A DNA stretch of 8,686 nucleotides from Thiotrichaceae bacterium (lineage in GTDB: Bacteria > Pseudomonadota > Gammaproteobacteria > Thiotrichales > Thiotrichaceae): contig JALVRY010000295.1 in assembly GCA_027024625.1 (NCBI GenBank), positions 1-8,686 of the forward strand. Reading direction: 5' to 3'. Below, in pieces: positions 1 through 7,939 of this stretch. Made by a program: the position numbers and the translations under genes. Position 1 is the stretch's first letter. Each line of letters opens with the position of its first letter. The notes under the pieces were generated by a model. That model was not told the DNA's origin and made no database searches. It saw only the letters and a program-made list of their open reading frames with translations.

Positions 1-961
1 AGACTCGATCTATAAACGCTTCATTATTTTTATCATTTTTAAAACTCTGCCATTCTGATTCATTTGAATGGGCTAAAATAACACCATTAAAAGGAATCGC
101 TCCAATACTTTCCGTACCGTTATAATTACCTTCTTGTGTTGCTGTTAATAATGGATGCAATACTTTAATAGGAGCTTTAAACATCTCCACAAATTCCATT
201 AAACCTTGATTTGATAAAGATAAACCACCTGAATAACTATAAGCATCCGTGTCATTTTGGGGAAAGTCTTCTAATTTACGAATATCAACTTTACCTACTA
301 AAGACGATATATCTTGATTATTTTCATCTCCTGGTTCGGTTTTAGAAATAGCAATTTGATTTAAACGTGATGGATACCGTTTAACTACTCTAAATTGAGA
401 AATATCACCGCCAAATTCATTTAAACGCTTAACCGCCCAAGGTGACATGATATGCCCTAAATAGCGTTTAGCAATTCCATAATCTTCTTTTAGTATTTGC
501 CCATCTTCTTCAACATCAAATAAGCCTAAGGGTGATTCATTAATAGGAGAACCTTTAATAGTATAGATAGGAACTTTTTCCATCAGAGCTTTTAGCTTCT
601 CAGCCAATGATGATTTACCACCACCAACAGGCCCTAATAGATACAAAACTTGCTTACTTTCTTCCAATCCCTGTGCTGCATGCTTGAAGAAAGAGACTAT
701 CTGTTCAATGGTATCCTCCATCCCATAGAAGTCAGAAAAGGCGGGGTAACGCTTGATAATTTTATTGGAAAATAAACGACTCATACGTGAGTCTAATGAA
801 GTATCAATCAGCTCAGGCTCTCCTATCGCCTGTAACATTCGTTCTGATGCGGTTGCATAAACAGCGGAATTTTCTCTGCAGAGATTTAGATATTCTTGGA
901 GAGAATATTCTTCTTCTTTTAAAGACTCATAACGGGTCTGGTAATGGCTAAATATAGACAT
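1..961 (-). CDS. prkA: PrkA/YeaG-family AAA protein (N-terminal half, runs off left edge)
   Basis: The 320 visible codons encode the N-terminal half of a PrkA/YeaG-type protein; family members are about 640 residues, so the C-terminal kinase-like half lies outside the window. The start ATG (959-961) follows a good ribosome site (AGGAG) with short spacing. A Walker A loop reading GPVGGGKS sits at residues 110-117 with Lys116. A family-typical segment GLMEFVEMFK at about 253-262 probably holds the Walker B acidic residues. The family is cytoplasmic, described first as a serine protein kinase; later work also proposed an AAA+ protease role. In enterobacteria the homologue is induced by starvation and stationary phase, usually with yeaH- and spoVR-type genes downstream, which cannot be seen here. 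A very AT-rich leader of about 350 bp or more precedes it, so it is probably transcribed separately from the small gene upstream. Family assignment is secure; the substrate is unknown. Confidence 0.93.
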   Translation of the reverse strand, partial: MSIFSHYQTRYESLKEEEYSLQEYLNLCRENSAVYATASERMLQAIGEPELIDTSLDSRMSRLFSNKIIKRYPAFSDFYGMEDTIEQIVSFFKHAAQGLEESKQVLYLLGPVGGGKSSLAEKLKALMEKVPIYTIKGSPINESPLGLFDVEEDGQILKEDYGIAKRYLGHIMSPWAVKRLNEFGGDISQFRVVKRYPSRLNQIAISKTEPGDENNQDISSLVGKVDIRKLEDFPQNDTDAYSYSGGLSLSNQGLMEFVEMFKAPIKVLHPLLTATQEGNYNGTESIGAIPFNGVILAHSNESEWQSFKNDKNNEAFIDRV

Positions 962-1441
962 TGGCTCTCCTTTTTGGCATTTATCATTTAAATTAAGTAT
1001 TCAAATGATCACAATAAAAGCACCTCATAAGATGAAGTCCTCTATAAATAAATACCTACCTATATGATATATATTAATAGGAAAATAGTTACTTAATTTT
1101 ATTATTTAGATATTCTTAGAATAAAGTGTTCATATTATTTATATATTTTTAACTATTATCATTCTAGTATAAATGATATTTTTTAATCTTCTTGTTTTAT
1201 ATTTAGTGATAAAAGCACAACCAAGCATGATATATGGATTATTTTAGAATGTAATATTTTTTAACACCACATATATAAGCGTTTAAAAATATTATTATAT
1301 ATCATTAATATATTGTTTTATTTCCTTTAACCATACTCATCTCTAACCATATATAAACTTAATACTTATTAAATTATTAATACGAGTATTCACCTACTTA
1401 TAGATGCTGACTTCTCTTTATATTGTGCAATCCCAGATACT
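962..1441. other. Very AT-rich intergenic region upstream of prkA
   Basis: No convincing gene is seen here on either strand. The stretch from about 1080 to 1380 is extremely AT-rich, much more so than the coding parts of the window. It contains many TATA-like tracts, so a single prkA promoter cannot be picked out. A small hairpin for a minus-strand transcript (arms 1022-1028 and 1032-1038, 3-base loop, one G-U pair) lies about 60 bases upstream of the prkA start codon. I found no clear sigma-54 type GG-N10-GC pair. The region probably holds the prkA promoter and long 5' leader. Confidence 0.5.
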
Positions 1442-1612
1442 TTAGTCATTCTTCCCAACCAGTAACAAACGCCTTTCCGGAGGTGAACTTTGTACATCAT
1501 TGAGGTATGGAATAACCTGATAAATACTTTTTTCACTTGCCACTGCAACATATAGCTGAAACAGTAACCAAATAGAAATAAGAATCAGTATGATGAAGAT
1601 AAGCTTTTTCAT
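1442..1612 (-). CDS. Small putative membrane-anchored or exported protein, unknown function (56 aa)
   Basis: I do not recognise this 56-residue protein. The start chosen is the ATG at 1610-1612, preceded by a near-perfect ribosome site (AAGGAGGGA) about 5 bases away; an in-frame ATG 17 codons upstream lacks one and would bury the lysines of a typical signal start. The protein begins MKK, then a hydrophobic segment covers about residues 4-25. An A-V-A motif (23-25) followed by Ser could be a signal peptidase site. The remainder is a short polar tail with a Pro-Pro-Glu-Arg-Arg stretch near residues 44-48. It is either a single-pass membrane peptide or a secreted peptide of about 31 residues. 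A plausible promoter lies upstream at 1676-1704. It is isolated, with no operon partner. The strong ribosome site argues that it is translated; it could also be a truncated remnant of a longer gene. Confidence 0.6.
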   Translation of the reverse strand: MKKLIFIILILISIWLLFQLYVAVASEKSIYQVIPYLNDVQSSPPERRLLLVGKND

Positions 1613-1675
1613 GAACTCCCTCCTTGGAATTAATGATGAGCATAACGGGTAACTGCATATCACTTCTTTCTTTTA

Positions 1676-1704
1676 TTTAGACCCAATGATCATACAATAT
1701 TCAA
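1676..1704 (-). promoter_or_regulatory. Possible sigma-70 promoter for the 56-aa gene
   Basis: On the minus strand a -35-like TTGAAT (1699-1704) and a -10-like TCTAAA (1676-1681) are separated by 17 bases. Each hexamer matches the consensus at 4 of 6 positions. The pair lies about 64 bp upstream of the small gene's ATG and would give a short leader. This is inference from spacing and similarity only, in AT-rich DNA where chance matches are common. Confidence 0.33.
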
Positions 1705-1841
1705 AATGATGGACTAACTGAACGAGAAGCGGGATGGAGTGTACTGGGATATCTACACGTAAAAGTGTGACTTATGAAGATAAGAACAGGAATTAATGCT
1801 AAGTATGTTTAGCACTCTGAGAATGGAGTCTTTTTAAAAAC

Positions 1842-1882
1842 GGAAAAACCAAAACCGCCCTATCAATAGAAATAACAGGGCG
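1842..1882 (-). terminator. Rho-independent terminator after the ihfA-merR unit
   Basis: Read on the minus strand, CGCCCT (1877-1882) pairs with AGGGCG (1856-1861) across a 15-base loop. The second arm is followed by GTTTTGGTTTTT, a T-rich tail. It lies about 60 bp past the stop codon of the MerR-type gene, in the right orientation to end the ihfA-merR transcript. The stem is only 6 bp, so its strength is moderate. Confidence 0.65.
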
Positions 1883-1892
1883 ATTTACACCC

Positions 1893-1917
1893 GAATCCGC
1901 ATTGAAGTCACGGATTC
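1893..1917 (-). other. Hairpin directly after the MerR-type gene
   Basis: Perfect 7-bp arms GAATCCG/CGGATTC (1893-1899 and 1911-1917) enclose an 11-base loop, 26 bp beyond the merR stop codon. No T-tract follows, so alone it is not an intrinsic terminator. It stands immediately before the terminator hairpin and could stabilise the 3' end of the mRNA against exonucleases. The role is inferred. Confidence 0.45.
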
Positions 1918-1943
1918 AGATCATAGTAAACAATGATGAGAAA

Positions 1944-2300
1944 TTAGTGCTTAAGCAAAGAATGAATGCTTTCCAACTCACTAATCATTTGGCGAATCAA
2001 TAAATGCGTTTGATTTGCGTCCTCTTTACTATCTTCACCAGAAAGTTTCTGACACGCACCACTGATGGTGTAACCATGATCATATAAAAGACTACGAATT
2101 TGCCGAATTAACAACACGTCTTTACGTTGATAATAACGGCGATTCCCGCGTCGTTTCATAGGTTTTAGCATTGGAAACTCTTGCTCCCAATAACGCAAAA
2201 CGTGTGACTTTACACCACACAAATCACTGGTTTCACCTATAGTAAAATATCGTTTACCAGGAATTGCAGGGAGTTCATTATTATTCGACGGCTCTAACAT
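1944..2300 (-). CDS. MerR-family transcriptional regulator linked to ihfA
   Basis: This 118-residue protein has the winged helix-turn-helix of the MerR superfamily at about residues 18-62, including [12 protein letters not shown], the VLRYWE core and the wing [13 protein letters not shown] short helical region follows to the C-terminus. There is no cysteine-rich or other recognisable effector domain, so the usual MerR ligand-sensing part is minimal. Its start ATG lies inside the end of ihfA, a 20-bp overlap in another frame, and the ribosome site is weak, suggesting translational coupling. The N-terminus [22 protein letters not shown] matches what I recall of pseudomonad homologues, which supports the start. 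It is the conserved companion of ihfA in many Gammaproteobacteria. Its targets are unknown to me; the family is certain, the role is not. Confidence 0.9.
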   Translation of the reverse strand: MLEPSNNNELPAIPGKRYFTIGETSDLCGVKSHVLRYWEQEFPMLKPMKRRGNRRYYQRKDVLLIRQIRSLLYDHGYTISGACQKLSGEDSKEDANQTHLLIRQMISELESIHSLLKH

Positions 2301-2580
2301 GCTCTTCTACTCGATTTTTTAATTTTTGTCCTGGACGGAAGGTAACAACACGTCTCGCACTAACGAGCACCTCTTCTCCCGTTTTAGGATTACGACCTGG
2401 ACGTGATTTTTTATCTCTTAATACAAAATTACCAAAGCCAGAAAGTTTTACATTTTCACCTTGTTCCAGCGATGATTTTATCTCTTCAAAAAACATTTCA
2501 ACCAAATCCTTGGCCTCACGCTTATTTAGCCCGATTTTATCATATAGGTGTTCGACCATATCCGCTTTGGTCAGTGTCAT
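2281..2580 (-). CDS. ihfA: Integration host factor subunit alpha
   Basis: The 99-residue product is the alpha subunit of IHF, which pairs with IhfB to bend DNA sharply in the nucleoid and supports recombination, replication and transcription. The HU/IHF fold is complete: N-terminal helices ([18 protein letters not shown]), the [12 protein letters not shown] segment at about 42-52, and the DNA-binding arm with [10 protein letters not shown] at 60-69. Pro65 is the residue that intercalates between base pairs in E. coli IHF alpha. The start is the ATG at 2578-2580, which has an AAGGAG ribosome site 7 bases upstream and gives the family length. An in-frame ATG 17 codons upstream has neither. The 3' end overlaps the MerR-type gene by 20 bp. 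Unlike the close pheT-ihfA spacing usual in relatives, 353 bp separate it from pheT, much of this a palindromic element, so it may depend on its own promoter. Confidence 0.96.
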   Translation of the reverse strand: MTLTKADMVEHLYDKIGLNKREAKDLVEMFFEEIKSSLEQGENVKLSGFGNFVLRDKKSRPGRNPKTGEEVLVSARRVVTFRPGQKLKNRVEEHVRAVE

Positions 2581-2629
2581 AGGATACTCCTTGTTCTTTT
2601 TCCGCCCCCTGAAATACCGTTTATGCGCC

Positions 2630-2659
2630 ATAATAGTAAGGCTTATCTAATCAACACAA
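2630..2659 (-). promoter_or_regulatory. Weak candidate promoter for ihfA
   Basis: On the minus strand a TATTAT hexamer (2630-2635, 5 of 6 matches to -10) lies 18 bases after TTGTGT (2654-2659, only 3 of 6 matches to -35). It sits about 50 bp upstream of the ihfA start codon, between that gene and the palindromic element. It is offered because ihfA is separated from pheT by 353 bp; the -35 is poor. Confidence 0.22.
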
Positions 2660-2708
2660 GCTAATTCAGAGCTTAGATTCTATATTTCACCAAATGAGGT
2701 TTATCTAT

Positions 2709-2859
2709 GAGGCTATCCAAAAACACTGAACCTACTGCGGAAAAGCTGAATTTGGCCATATCTTCCCTCAATTCTCGTTAAATATATCGCCTCAAATTGA
2801 TGAAAAATATCACTCAATTCAGATTTCCATCGCTACGGTTCATCTTCTCAGATAGTCTC
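2709..2859. mobile_element. Non-coding palindromic element (MITE-like) between pheT and ihfA
   Basis: The two ends form imperfect terminal inverted repeats. The left end starts GAGGCTATCCAAAAACAC and the right end, reverse-complemented, starts GAGACTATCTGAGAAGA. Both continue with TGAACC and later share CTGAATT at the same distance (44 bases) from the outer edge. With one gap each way the similarity persists for about 60 bases per arm, so nearly the whole 151-bp unit is a degenerate palindrome. Flanking bases are CTAT on the left and CTAG on the right, compatible with a 3-4 bp target duplication that has decayed. No open reading frame of note is inside. It looks like an old miniature element or IS remnant; the parent family is not recognised. 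Confidence 0.6.
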
Positions 2860-2933
2860 CTAGAAACATGTGTAACAACACATACTCCAAAGAAATAGAG
2901 AAAAATTTATATTTGTTCTCCTTCCTTAGTTTG

Positions 2934-5333
2934 CTATCTCAATACTGCACCTGTTTCAGCAGATAATGAAGCAACAACCAGATCAACAATACGGTTAATC
3001 TCTGCATCTTCTAGGGTGCGTGAAAAGTCCTGCAAAATCAAGCCTAAGGCTATGCTTTTTTTACCTTTTTCCAAACCCTCACCTGAATAGACATCAAATA
3101 GAGTGTAGTCTACTAATTGTGTTATCGCTTCTTTTTTAACAATTTTTTCAACTGCCGCATATAAGTCATTTGCAGTGACATCATCACCTACCAACAAAGC
3201 CAAGTCTCGGCGGTTTGATGGATAACGAGAAACCTGCTTATACTCTGGAATCTTTTTAGACATCATCATGCCTAAATCTAACTCAAATACATAAACCGCT
3301 TGGTTCAAACCCAATTGCTTTTGCACTTTCGGATGCAAAGCACCTACCCAACCAACAATGCCTTGTTCAGACACAATCTTGGCAGATTGCCCTGGGTGTA
3401 AAGCTGGATTTTCTGCCGCCTCAAAAGTAAATTCTTGTGCGCTTGCTTGCTCTAGTAAGGCTTCTACATCACCTTTAACATCGTAAAAATCAACAAGACG
3501 ATTATCAGCCGCCCACTGTTCTTGATATAACGACCCTGTAATCACACCCGCCAATTTTTTATGTTGTTCCAAGCCCTCATCTTTGGCAATAAAGCTCAAG
3601 CCTGTTTCAAAGAAACGAATACGACTTTGCTGGCGATTCATATTACTAGCAACCGCTTTTAACATACCACTCCATAGCGTAGTACGCATAACTTCAAGGT
3701 CGGCAGATAAGGGATTTGCCAACTTGGTTTGCTTCTCCTCTGGGGCTAATAATGATTCAAGCTTCGCGTCAACAAAACTAAATGTAACCACTTCATGATA
3801 AGCTCGATTAACAAGCACATCGCGTAACTTATTCAAAGAAACAACATCTTCCTTTTGTACTGAGATACGAGGTGTAAATGGTCTCAACACGGCTGGAATA
3901 TTGTCATAACCGTAGATGCGGGCAACTTCTTCAATCAGATCAGCTTCAATTGCCATATCAAAGCGGAAAGCAGGCGGTGTAACCAACCAGCCATCATCAT
4001 TTTCTTCAATGCTACAGCCTAGACGCTGTAACATATCACTCACCACATCATCGTCAATACTAATGCCAAGCATGTGGCTAATACGCTGTTTCCGTAATGT
4101 TATCGGTGATTTATTGCGCAATGAGTCTGCATTATCAACATCAATTACACCACCAGCCTCACCACCACAAATATCTAATATTAATTGTGTAGCACGCTCA
4201 ATGGCTCGTACCTGTAGATCGGGTGACACTCCACGTTCAAAACGATGCGATGAATCGGTATGCAAGCCATACTGTCGAGCACGTCCCGCAATTATTTCTG
4301 GCTTGAAGAAGGCGCTTTCTAAAAATATATCCGTCGTACTATTTGTTACGGATGTGGGTTCTCCACCCATAATCCCAGCTAAAGCAACCGCACCTTTATG
4401 ATCAGCAATAACTAACGAATTATTTTTCAGCGTCACTTTCTGCCCATCAAGCAATGTTAAGTTTTCACCATCATTAGCAAAACGTACATTGATACCCGAG
4501 TCTAATTTTGCCAAATCAAAGGCATGCATAGGTTGACCCAGCTCAAGTAGGACAAAGTTAGTAACATCAACTGTTGGCGAAATACTACGCAAGCCTGCTC
4601 GTCGAAGCTTTTCTTTCATCCATAATGGTGTTGTCGCACTGGCATCGATATTTTTGATAACTCGCCCTGCATAACGAAGGCAAGCACTCTGAGCGGTAAT
4701 TTCTACAGGGAAAACCGTATCATGGCTCGCCTCTACTGCTGGTATATCAGGTGTATTTACAGCCGTTTTCGTTAACACACCGACTTCACGAGCGACACCT
4801 TCAACACTCAAGCAATCAGCACGATTCGGGGTTAAATCCAGTTCAATGATTTGATCATCTAAGCCCATGAATTCACGAATATCTACACCAATTGGGGCAT
4901 CATCTGGTAAGTCTAGCAGCCCATCAGAGCCATCATTTACACCTAGAGTATCAGCCCCACAGAACATACCTTGTGATAAAACACCACGCAGCTTAGTTTT
5001 CTTAATTTTAAAAGGCTTATCTGTAGATTCACTCGGCAAAGCAGCTCCTATCATCGCAACAGGTACTCTCATATTAGCCGTAACACTTGCAACATTCGTC
5101 AATACTTGGATGTTTTCATCTGCACCCACATTCACTTGGCAGACTTTTAATTTTTCTGCATTAGGATGTTGTTCTACTGATAAGATTTCCCCGATCACAA
5201 CGCCTGTAAATTCAGCTGCCGCAGCTTCTTCACCATCTAGTTCTAGACCTGCCATTGTTAGACGATGCATTAGCTCATCATACGATATTGAAGGATTAAT
5301 CCATTCATGTAACCAATTAATACTGATTTTCAT
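2934..5333 (-). CDS. pheT: Phenylalanyl-tRNA synthetase beta subunit
   Basis: This 799-residue protein (E. coli: 795) is the beta subunit of the cytoplasmic alpha2-beta2 PheRS that charges tRNA-Phe. Domain order is complete. The N-terminal MKISINWLHEWI is followed by an EMAP/OB-type tRNA-binding domain at about 41-150 (HPNAEKLKVCQVNVG, LRGVLSQGMFCGADTLG). The DLTPNRADCLSVEGVAREVG block lies near 167-186, then the B3/B4 editing region, containing SSHRFERGVSPD. The B5 and core domains follow, and a C-terminal FDX-ACB anticodon-binding domain of about 95 residues (RYPSNRRDLALLV onward). In the OB domain the segment TNVASV stands where E. coli has a CGAPN motif. The start ATG lies 12 bp after pheS, with AGGAGGG overlapping the pheS stop, so the two are translated together in equal amounts. 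The palindromic element and ihfA follow downstream. Confidence 0.98.
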   Translation of the reverse strand: MKISINWLHEWINPSISYDELMHRLTMAGLELDGEEAAAAEFTGVVIGEILSVEQHPNAEKLKVCQVNVGADENIQVLTNVASVTANMRVPVAMIGAALPSESTDKPFKIKKTKLRGVLSQGMFCGADTLGVNDGSDGLLDLPDDAPIGVDIREFMGLDDQIIELDLTPNRADCLSVEGVAREVGVLTKTAVNTPDIPAVEASHDTVFPVEITAQSACLRYAGRVIKNIDASATTPLWMKEKLRRAGLRSISPTVDVTNFVLLELGQPMHAFDLAKLDSGINVRFANDGENLTLLDGQKVTLKNNSLVIADHKGAVALAGIMGGEPTSVTNSTTDIFLESAFFKPEIIAGRARQYGLHTDSSHRFERGVSPDLQVRAIERATQLILDICGGEAGGVIDVDNADSLRNKSPITLRKQRISHMLGISIDDDVVSDMLQRLGCSIEENDDGWLVTPPAFRFDMAIEADLIEEVARIYGYDNIPAVLRPFTPRISVQKEDVVSLNKLRDVLVNRAYHEVVTFSFVDAKLESLLAPEEKQTKLANPLSADLEVMRTTLWSGMLKAVASNMNRQQSRIRFFETGLSFIAKDEGLEQHKKLAGVITGSLYQEQWAADNRLVDFYDVKGDVEALLEQASAQEFTFEAAENPALHPGQSAKIVSEQGIVGWVGALHPKVQKQLGLNQAVYVFELDLGMMMSKKIPEYKQVSRYPSNRRDLALLVGDDVTANDLYAAVEKIVKKEAITQLVDYTLFDVYSGEGLEKGKKSIALGLILQDFSRTLEDAEINRIVDLVVASLSAETGAVLR

Positions 5334-5345
5334 TGTTTAACCCTC

Positions 5346-6578
<1,233 letters not shown>

Positions 6579-6608
6579 AAATTCAGGAATATATTACAAT
6601 TATCTAAA

Positions 6609-6650
6609 ACAAAAAAAGCGGAGTAAGGCAAAACCCTCTCCGCTTTTTGT
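6609..6650 (-). terminator. Rho-independent terminator after rpmI-rplT
   Basis: AAAAAGCGGAG (6613-6623) pairs with CTCCGCTTTTT (6638-6648) around a 14-base loop. Six GC-rich pairs are extended by five A-T pairs, and in the minus-strand transcript the stem runs into a T-rich tail (TTTTTTTGTTTT). It begins about 45 bp past the rplT stop codon. The A/T symmetry means it could work in both directions. It separates rplT from pheST transcriptionally. Confidence 0.88.
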
Positions 6651-6660
6651 TTAACTATCT

Positions 6661-6683
6661 GCTAGGAATTTCTCTATCCTAGC
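6661..6683 (-). other. Hairpin between rplT and its terminator
   Basis: Perfect 7-bp arms GCTAGGA/TCCTAGC (6661-6667 and 6677-6683) enclose a 9-base loop, 9 bp beyond the rplT stop codon and just ahead of the terminator. No T-run follows it. It may protect the 3' end of the mRNA or be a processing site; the role is inferred. Confidence 0.5.
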
Positions 6684-6692
6684 TCGACGAGA

Positions 6693-7052
6693 TTAAGCTT
6701 CTAAAGCGGCTTTCGCTTTTTCTGCAATCTGTCCAAACGCAGCAATATCATGTACCGCTAGATCAGCTAAAACCTTACGATCAACTTCGATACCAGCTTT
6801 GCTCATACCATTAATGAAACGGCTGTAGGACATATCAAATTGTCTCGCCGCTGCATTGATACGTACAATCCATAATTGACGGAATTGACGCTTCTTTTGA
6901 CGACGGTCACGGTACGCATATTGACCCGCCTTTGTAACGGCTTGTGTCGCAACTCGATAAACTCGACTACGAGCGCCGTAATAACCTTTTGCTTTCTTTA
7001 ATACTTTTTTGTGCTTTGCACGTGCGGTAACACCGCGTTTAACTCTTGCCAT
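6693..7052 (-). CDS. rplT: Large-subunit ribosomal protein L20 (bL20)
   Basis: The 119-residue, very basic protein is L20 (E. coli: 118). It binds 23S rRNA, is needed for early assembly of the 50S subunit, and in E. coli represses translation of its own operon. The long basic N-terminal extension [30 protein letters not shown] (in two parts, residues 1-15 and 16-30) and the [22 protein letters not shown] block at about 49-70 are diagnostic. The globular C-terminal RNA-binding part ([25 protein letters not shown]) is intact. The ATG lies 13 bp after the rpmI stop, with an AGAGGGA ribosome site next to that stop, so rpmI and rplT are translationally linked. A terminator follows. Upstream hairpins before rpmI may be the site of L20 feedback. 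Confidence 0.98.
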   Translation of the reverse strand: MARVKRGVTARAKHKKVLKKAKGYYGARSRVYRVATQAVTKAGQYAYRDRRQKKRQFRQLWIVRINAAARQFDMSYSRFINGMSKAGIEVDRKVLADLAVHDIAAFGQIAEKAKAALEA

Positions 7053-7065
7053 GATTCAATCCCTC

Positions 7066-7263
7066 TTAACTGTACGGTAACATCTTACGAACTGCAGGTG
7101 TGTCGACTTTCTCGATTACATCGCCTGCACGTAATTGACGTTTACGTTTTGTAGATTTCTTCGTCAAAATATGGCGAAGATGGGATTGCTTACACTTGAA
7201 TGTGCCATTAGCACGTTTGCGGAATCGCTTTGCAGCCCCGCTATTACTTTTCATCTTAGGCAT
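7066..7263 (-). CDS. rpmI: Large-subunit ribosomal protein L35 (bL35)
   Basis: The 65-residue, highly basic protein is L35, matching the E. coli protein in length (65) and in the diagnostic [23 protein letters not shown] (about residues 29-45) and terminal LPY segments. It is a component of the 50S subunit. The ATG at 7261-7263 has a GGAG ribosome site 7 bases upstream. It is the first gene after a strong terminator behind infC and is followed 13 bp later by rplT. In E. coli this is the gene through which L20 represses the pair. The 87-bp leader between terminator and start contains two small hairpins that could serve the same purpose. Confidence 0.98.
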   Translation of the reverse strand: MPKMKSNSGAAKRFRKRANGTFKCKQSHLRHILTKKSTKRKRQLRAGDVIEKVDTPAVRKMLPYS

Positions 7264-7340
7264 CTTTGATCTCCATTAACCGCAATGCGGATTAGTTTCA
7301 ACGATACATTCCCCAAGAGTGCCTGCCTTAAAGGAATGGT
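7264..7340 (-). promoter_or_regulatory. rpmI-rplT leader with two hairpins; candidate L20 autoregulatory site
   Basis: In the minus-strand transcript, CATTCC (7333-7338) can pair with GGAATG (7307-7312), enclosing 20 bases. CCGC (7287-7290) pairs with GCGG (7280-7283) around three bases. The second hairpin ends 5 bases before the GGAG ribosome site (7271-7274). L20 of E. coli is known to bind structured RNA upstream of rpmI and block its translation, so this is the natural place for an equivalent. The structures are seen; L20 binding is inference. Confidence 0.4.
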
Positions 7341-7376
7341 AAAAAAAACAGCGGCTCAGACCGAAGTCTGAGCCGC
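7341..7376 (-). terminator. Strong intrinsic terminator with UUCG tetraloop between infC and rpmI
   Basis: In the minus-strand transcript an 11-bp perfect stem, GCGGCTCAGAC/GTCTGAGCCGC (7366-7376 and 7351-7361), is closed by a C-UUCG-G tetraloop, one of the most stable RNA loops known. It is followed by TG and eight T (7341-7348). It ends infC transcripts about 40 bp past the stop codon, or acts as an attenuator for readthrough into rpmI-rplT. Confidence 0.92.
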
Positions 7377-7389
7377 CGTCGCATTCTAT

Positions 7390-7418
7390 ATTATAACAAA
7401 CCAATATAACAATGTTAT
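7390..7418 (-). promoter_or_regulatory. Candidate promoter with overlapping palindrome at the 3' end of infC
   Basis: A perfect -10 hexamer TATAAT (7390-7395, minus strand) is placed 17 bases from ATAACA (7413-7418), which matches the -35 consensus at 4 of 6 positions. The -35 lies within a 13-bp palindrome ATAACA-A-TGTTAT (7406-7418) that also covers the infC stop codon. Transcription would start near 7383, only a few bases before the terminator hairpin. It could supply rpmI-rplT transcripts subject to attenuation; chance occurrence in AT-rich DNA is possible. Confidence 0.4.
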
Positions 7419-7939
7419 TTTTTAGCTTTAGGTCCAAGCATCATTAGCATCTGGCGACCTTCCATTTTAGGAAATTGCTCAACAGTTGCAACCTCTTCTA
7501 AATCGGCCTCAACACGCTTGAGCAAATCACGCCCCAATTCTCTGTGAGCCATTTCTCGACCACGAAAACGAATCGTGACTTTTGTTTTATCTCCGTTTTC
7601 CAAGAACTTCTTAAGATCATTAATCTTTCGAGTATAATCACCAATATCAGTCGTCGGACGGAACTTAATTTCTTTCAGTTGTGTCTTCTTTTGTTTCTTT
7701 TTATTACTTGCACGTTTTTTACTTTCGTCAAACTTAAAACGTCCATAGTCCATGATTCGTACAACAGGTGGCTTGGCATTTGGAACGATTTCCACAAGAT
7801 CAAGCTTATCACCACGCGCTTCATTTAATGCATCATTTAATGAAACAACGCCTTTATTTTCTCCATCTTTATCAATGAGTCGCACTTTCGATGCAGTTAT
7901 ATCCCCATTGATACGATTTTTTTCTTTCTTACCAGCGAT
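7415..7939 (-). CDS. infC: Translation initiation factor IF-3, non-canonical AUC start
   Basis: IF-3 binds the 30S subunit, prevents early joining of 50S, and checks the start codon and initiator tRNA. The N-domain includes RINGDI and VSLNDAL, with the signature VVRIMDYGRF at about 59-68. A lysine-rich linker KKRASNKKKQKKTQ follows, then the C-domain KEIKFRP, FRGREMAH near 125-132 and EGRQMLMML. Between the thrS stop and residue 19 there is no in-frame ATG, GTG or TTG. The first standard start, GTG at 7883-7885, would remove the conserved RINGDI segment and has no ribosome site. An in-frame ATC at 7937-7939 has GGAG 8 bases upstream and gives 174 residues (E. coli: 180). E. coli infC starts with AUU, which lets IF-3 repress its own synthesis, and AUC is reported for another bacterium; the same logic is expected here. 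It follows thrS by 39 bp. Confidence 0.95.
   Translation of the reverse strand: MAGKKEKNRINGDITASKVRLIDKDGENKGVVSLNDALNEARGDKLDLVEIVPNAKPPVVRIMDYGRFKFDESKKRASNKKKQKKTQLKEIKFRPTTDIGDYTRKINDLKKFLENGDKTKVTIRFRGREMAHRELGRDLLKRVEADLEEVATVEQFPKMEGRQMLMMLGPKAKK

Noticed and set aside
1613..1663. Upstream ATG giving a 73-residue form of the small membrane protein
   Set aside because: The strong ribosome site lies inside this extension and serves the ATG at 1610-1612; the longer form lacks its own.
1683..1757. Short plus-strand frame containing DGLTEREAGW, resembling the beginning of a LuxR helix-turn-helix
   Set aside because: It has only about 27 codons, no start codon and no downstream continuation; treated as a chance match.
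1811..1835. Plus-strand hairpin ACTC/GAGT followed by TTTTT as a terminator
   Set aside because: The stem is only 4 bp and no plus-strand gene precedes it.
1664..1943. tRNA gene downstream of the ihfA-merR unit, as found in some relatives
   Set aside because: No cloverleaf or T-loop motif was seen; only two hairpins and a terminator are present.
2581..2631. In-frame 17-codon N-terminal extension of IhfA
   Set aside because: It has no ribosome site and is absent from known IHF alpha proteins; the ATG at 2578-2580 has a good AAGGAG and gives 99 residues.
2758..2820. Three similar motifs of the form ATATC..CTCAATT spaced 23-26 bp, first read as operator iterons
   Set aside because: They are better explained as parts of the long imperfect inverted repeat of the 2709-2859 element.
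3583..5340. Several plus-strand reading frames antisense to pheT, and others antisense to infC, thrS, ihfA and the MITE
   Set aside because: They are shadows of well-conserved minus-strand genes; their translations show no family features and no ribosome sites.
7883..7885. GTG as start of infC
   Set aside because: It would truncate the conserved N-domain and has no ribosome site; the ATC at 7937-7939 fits better.
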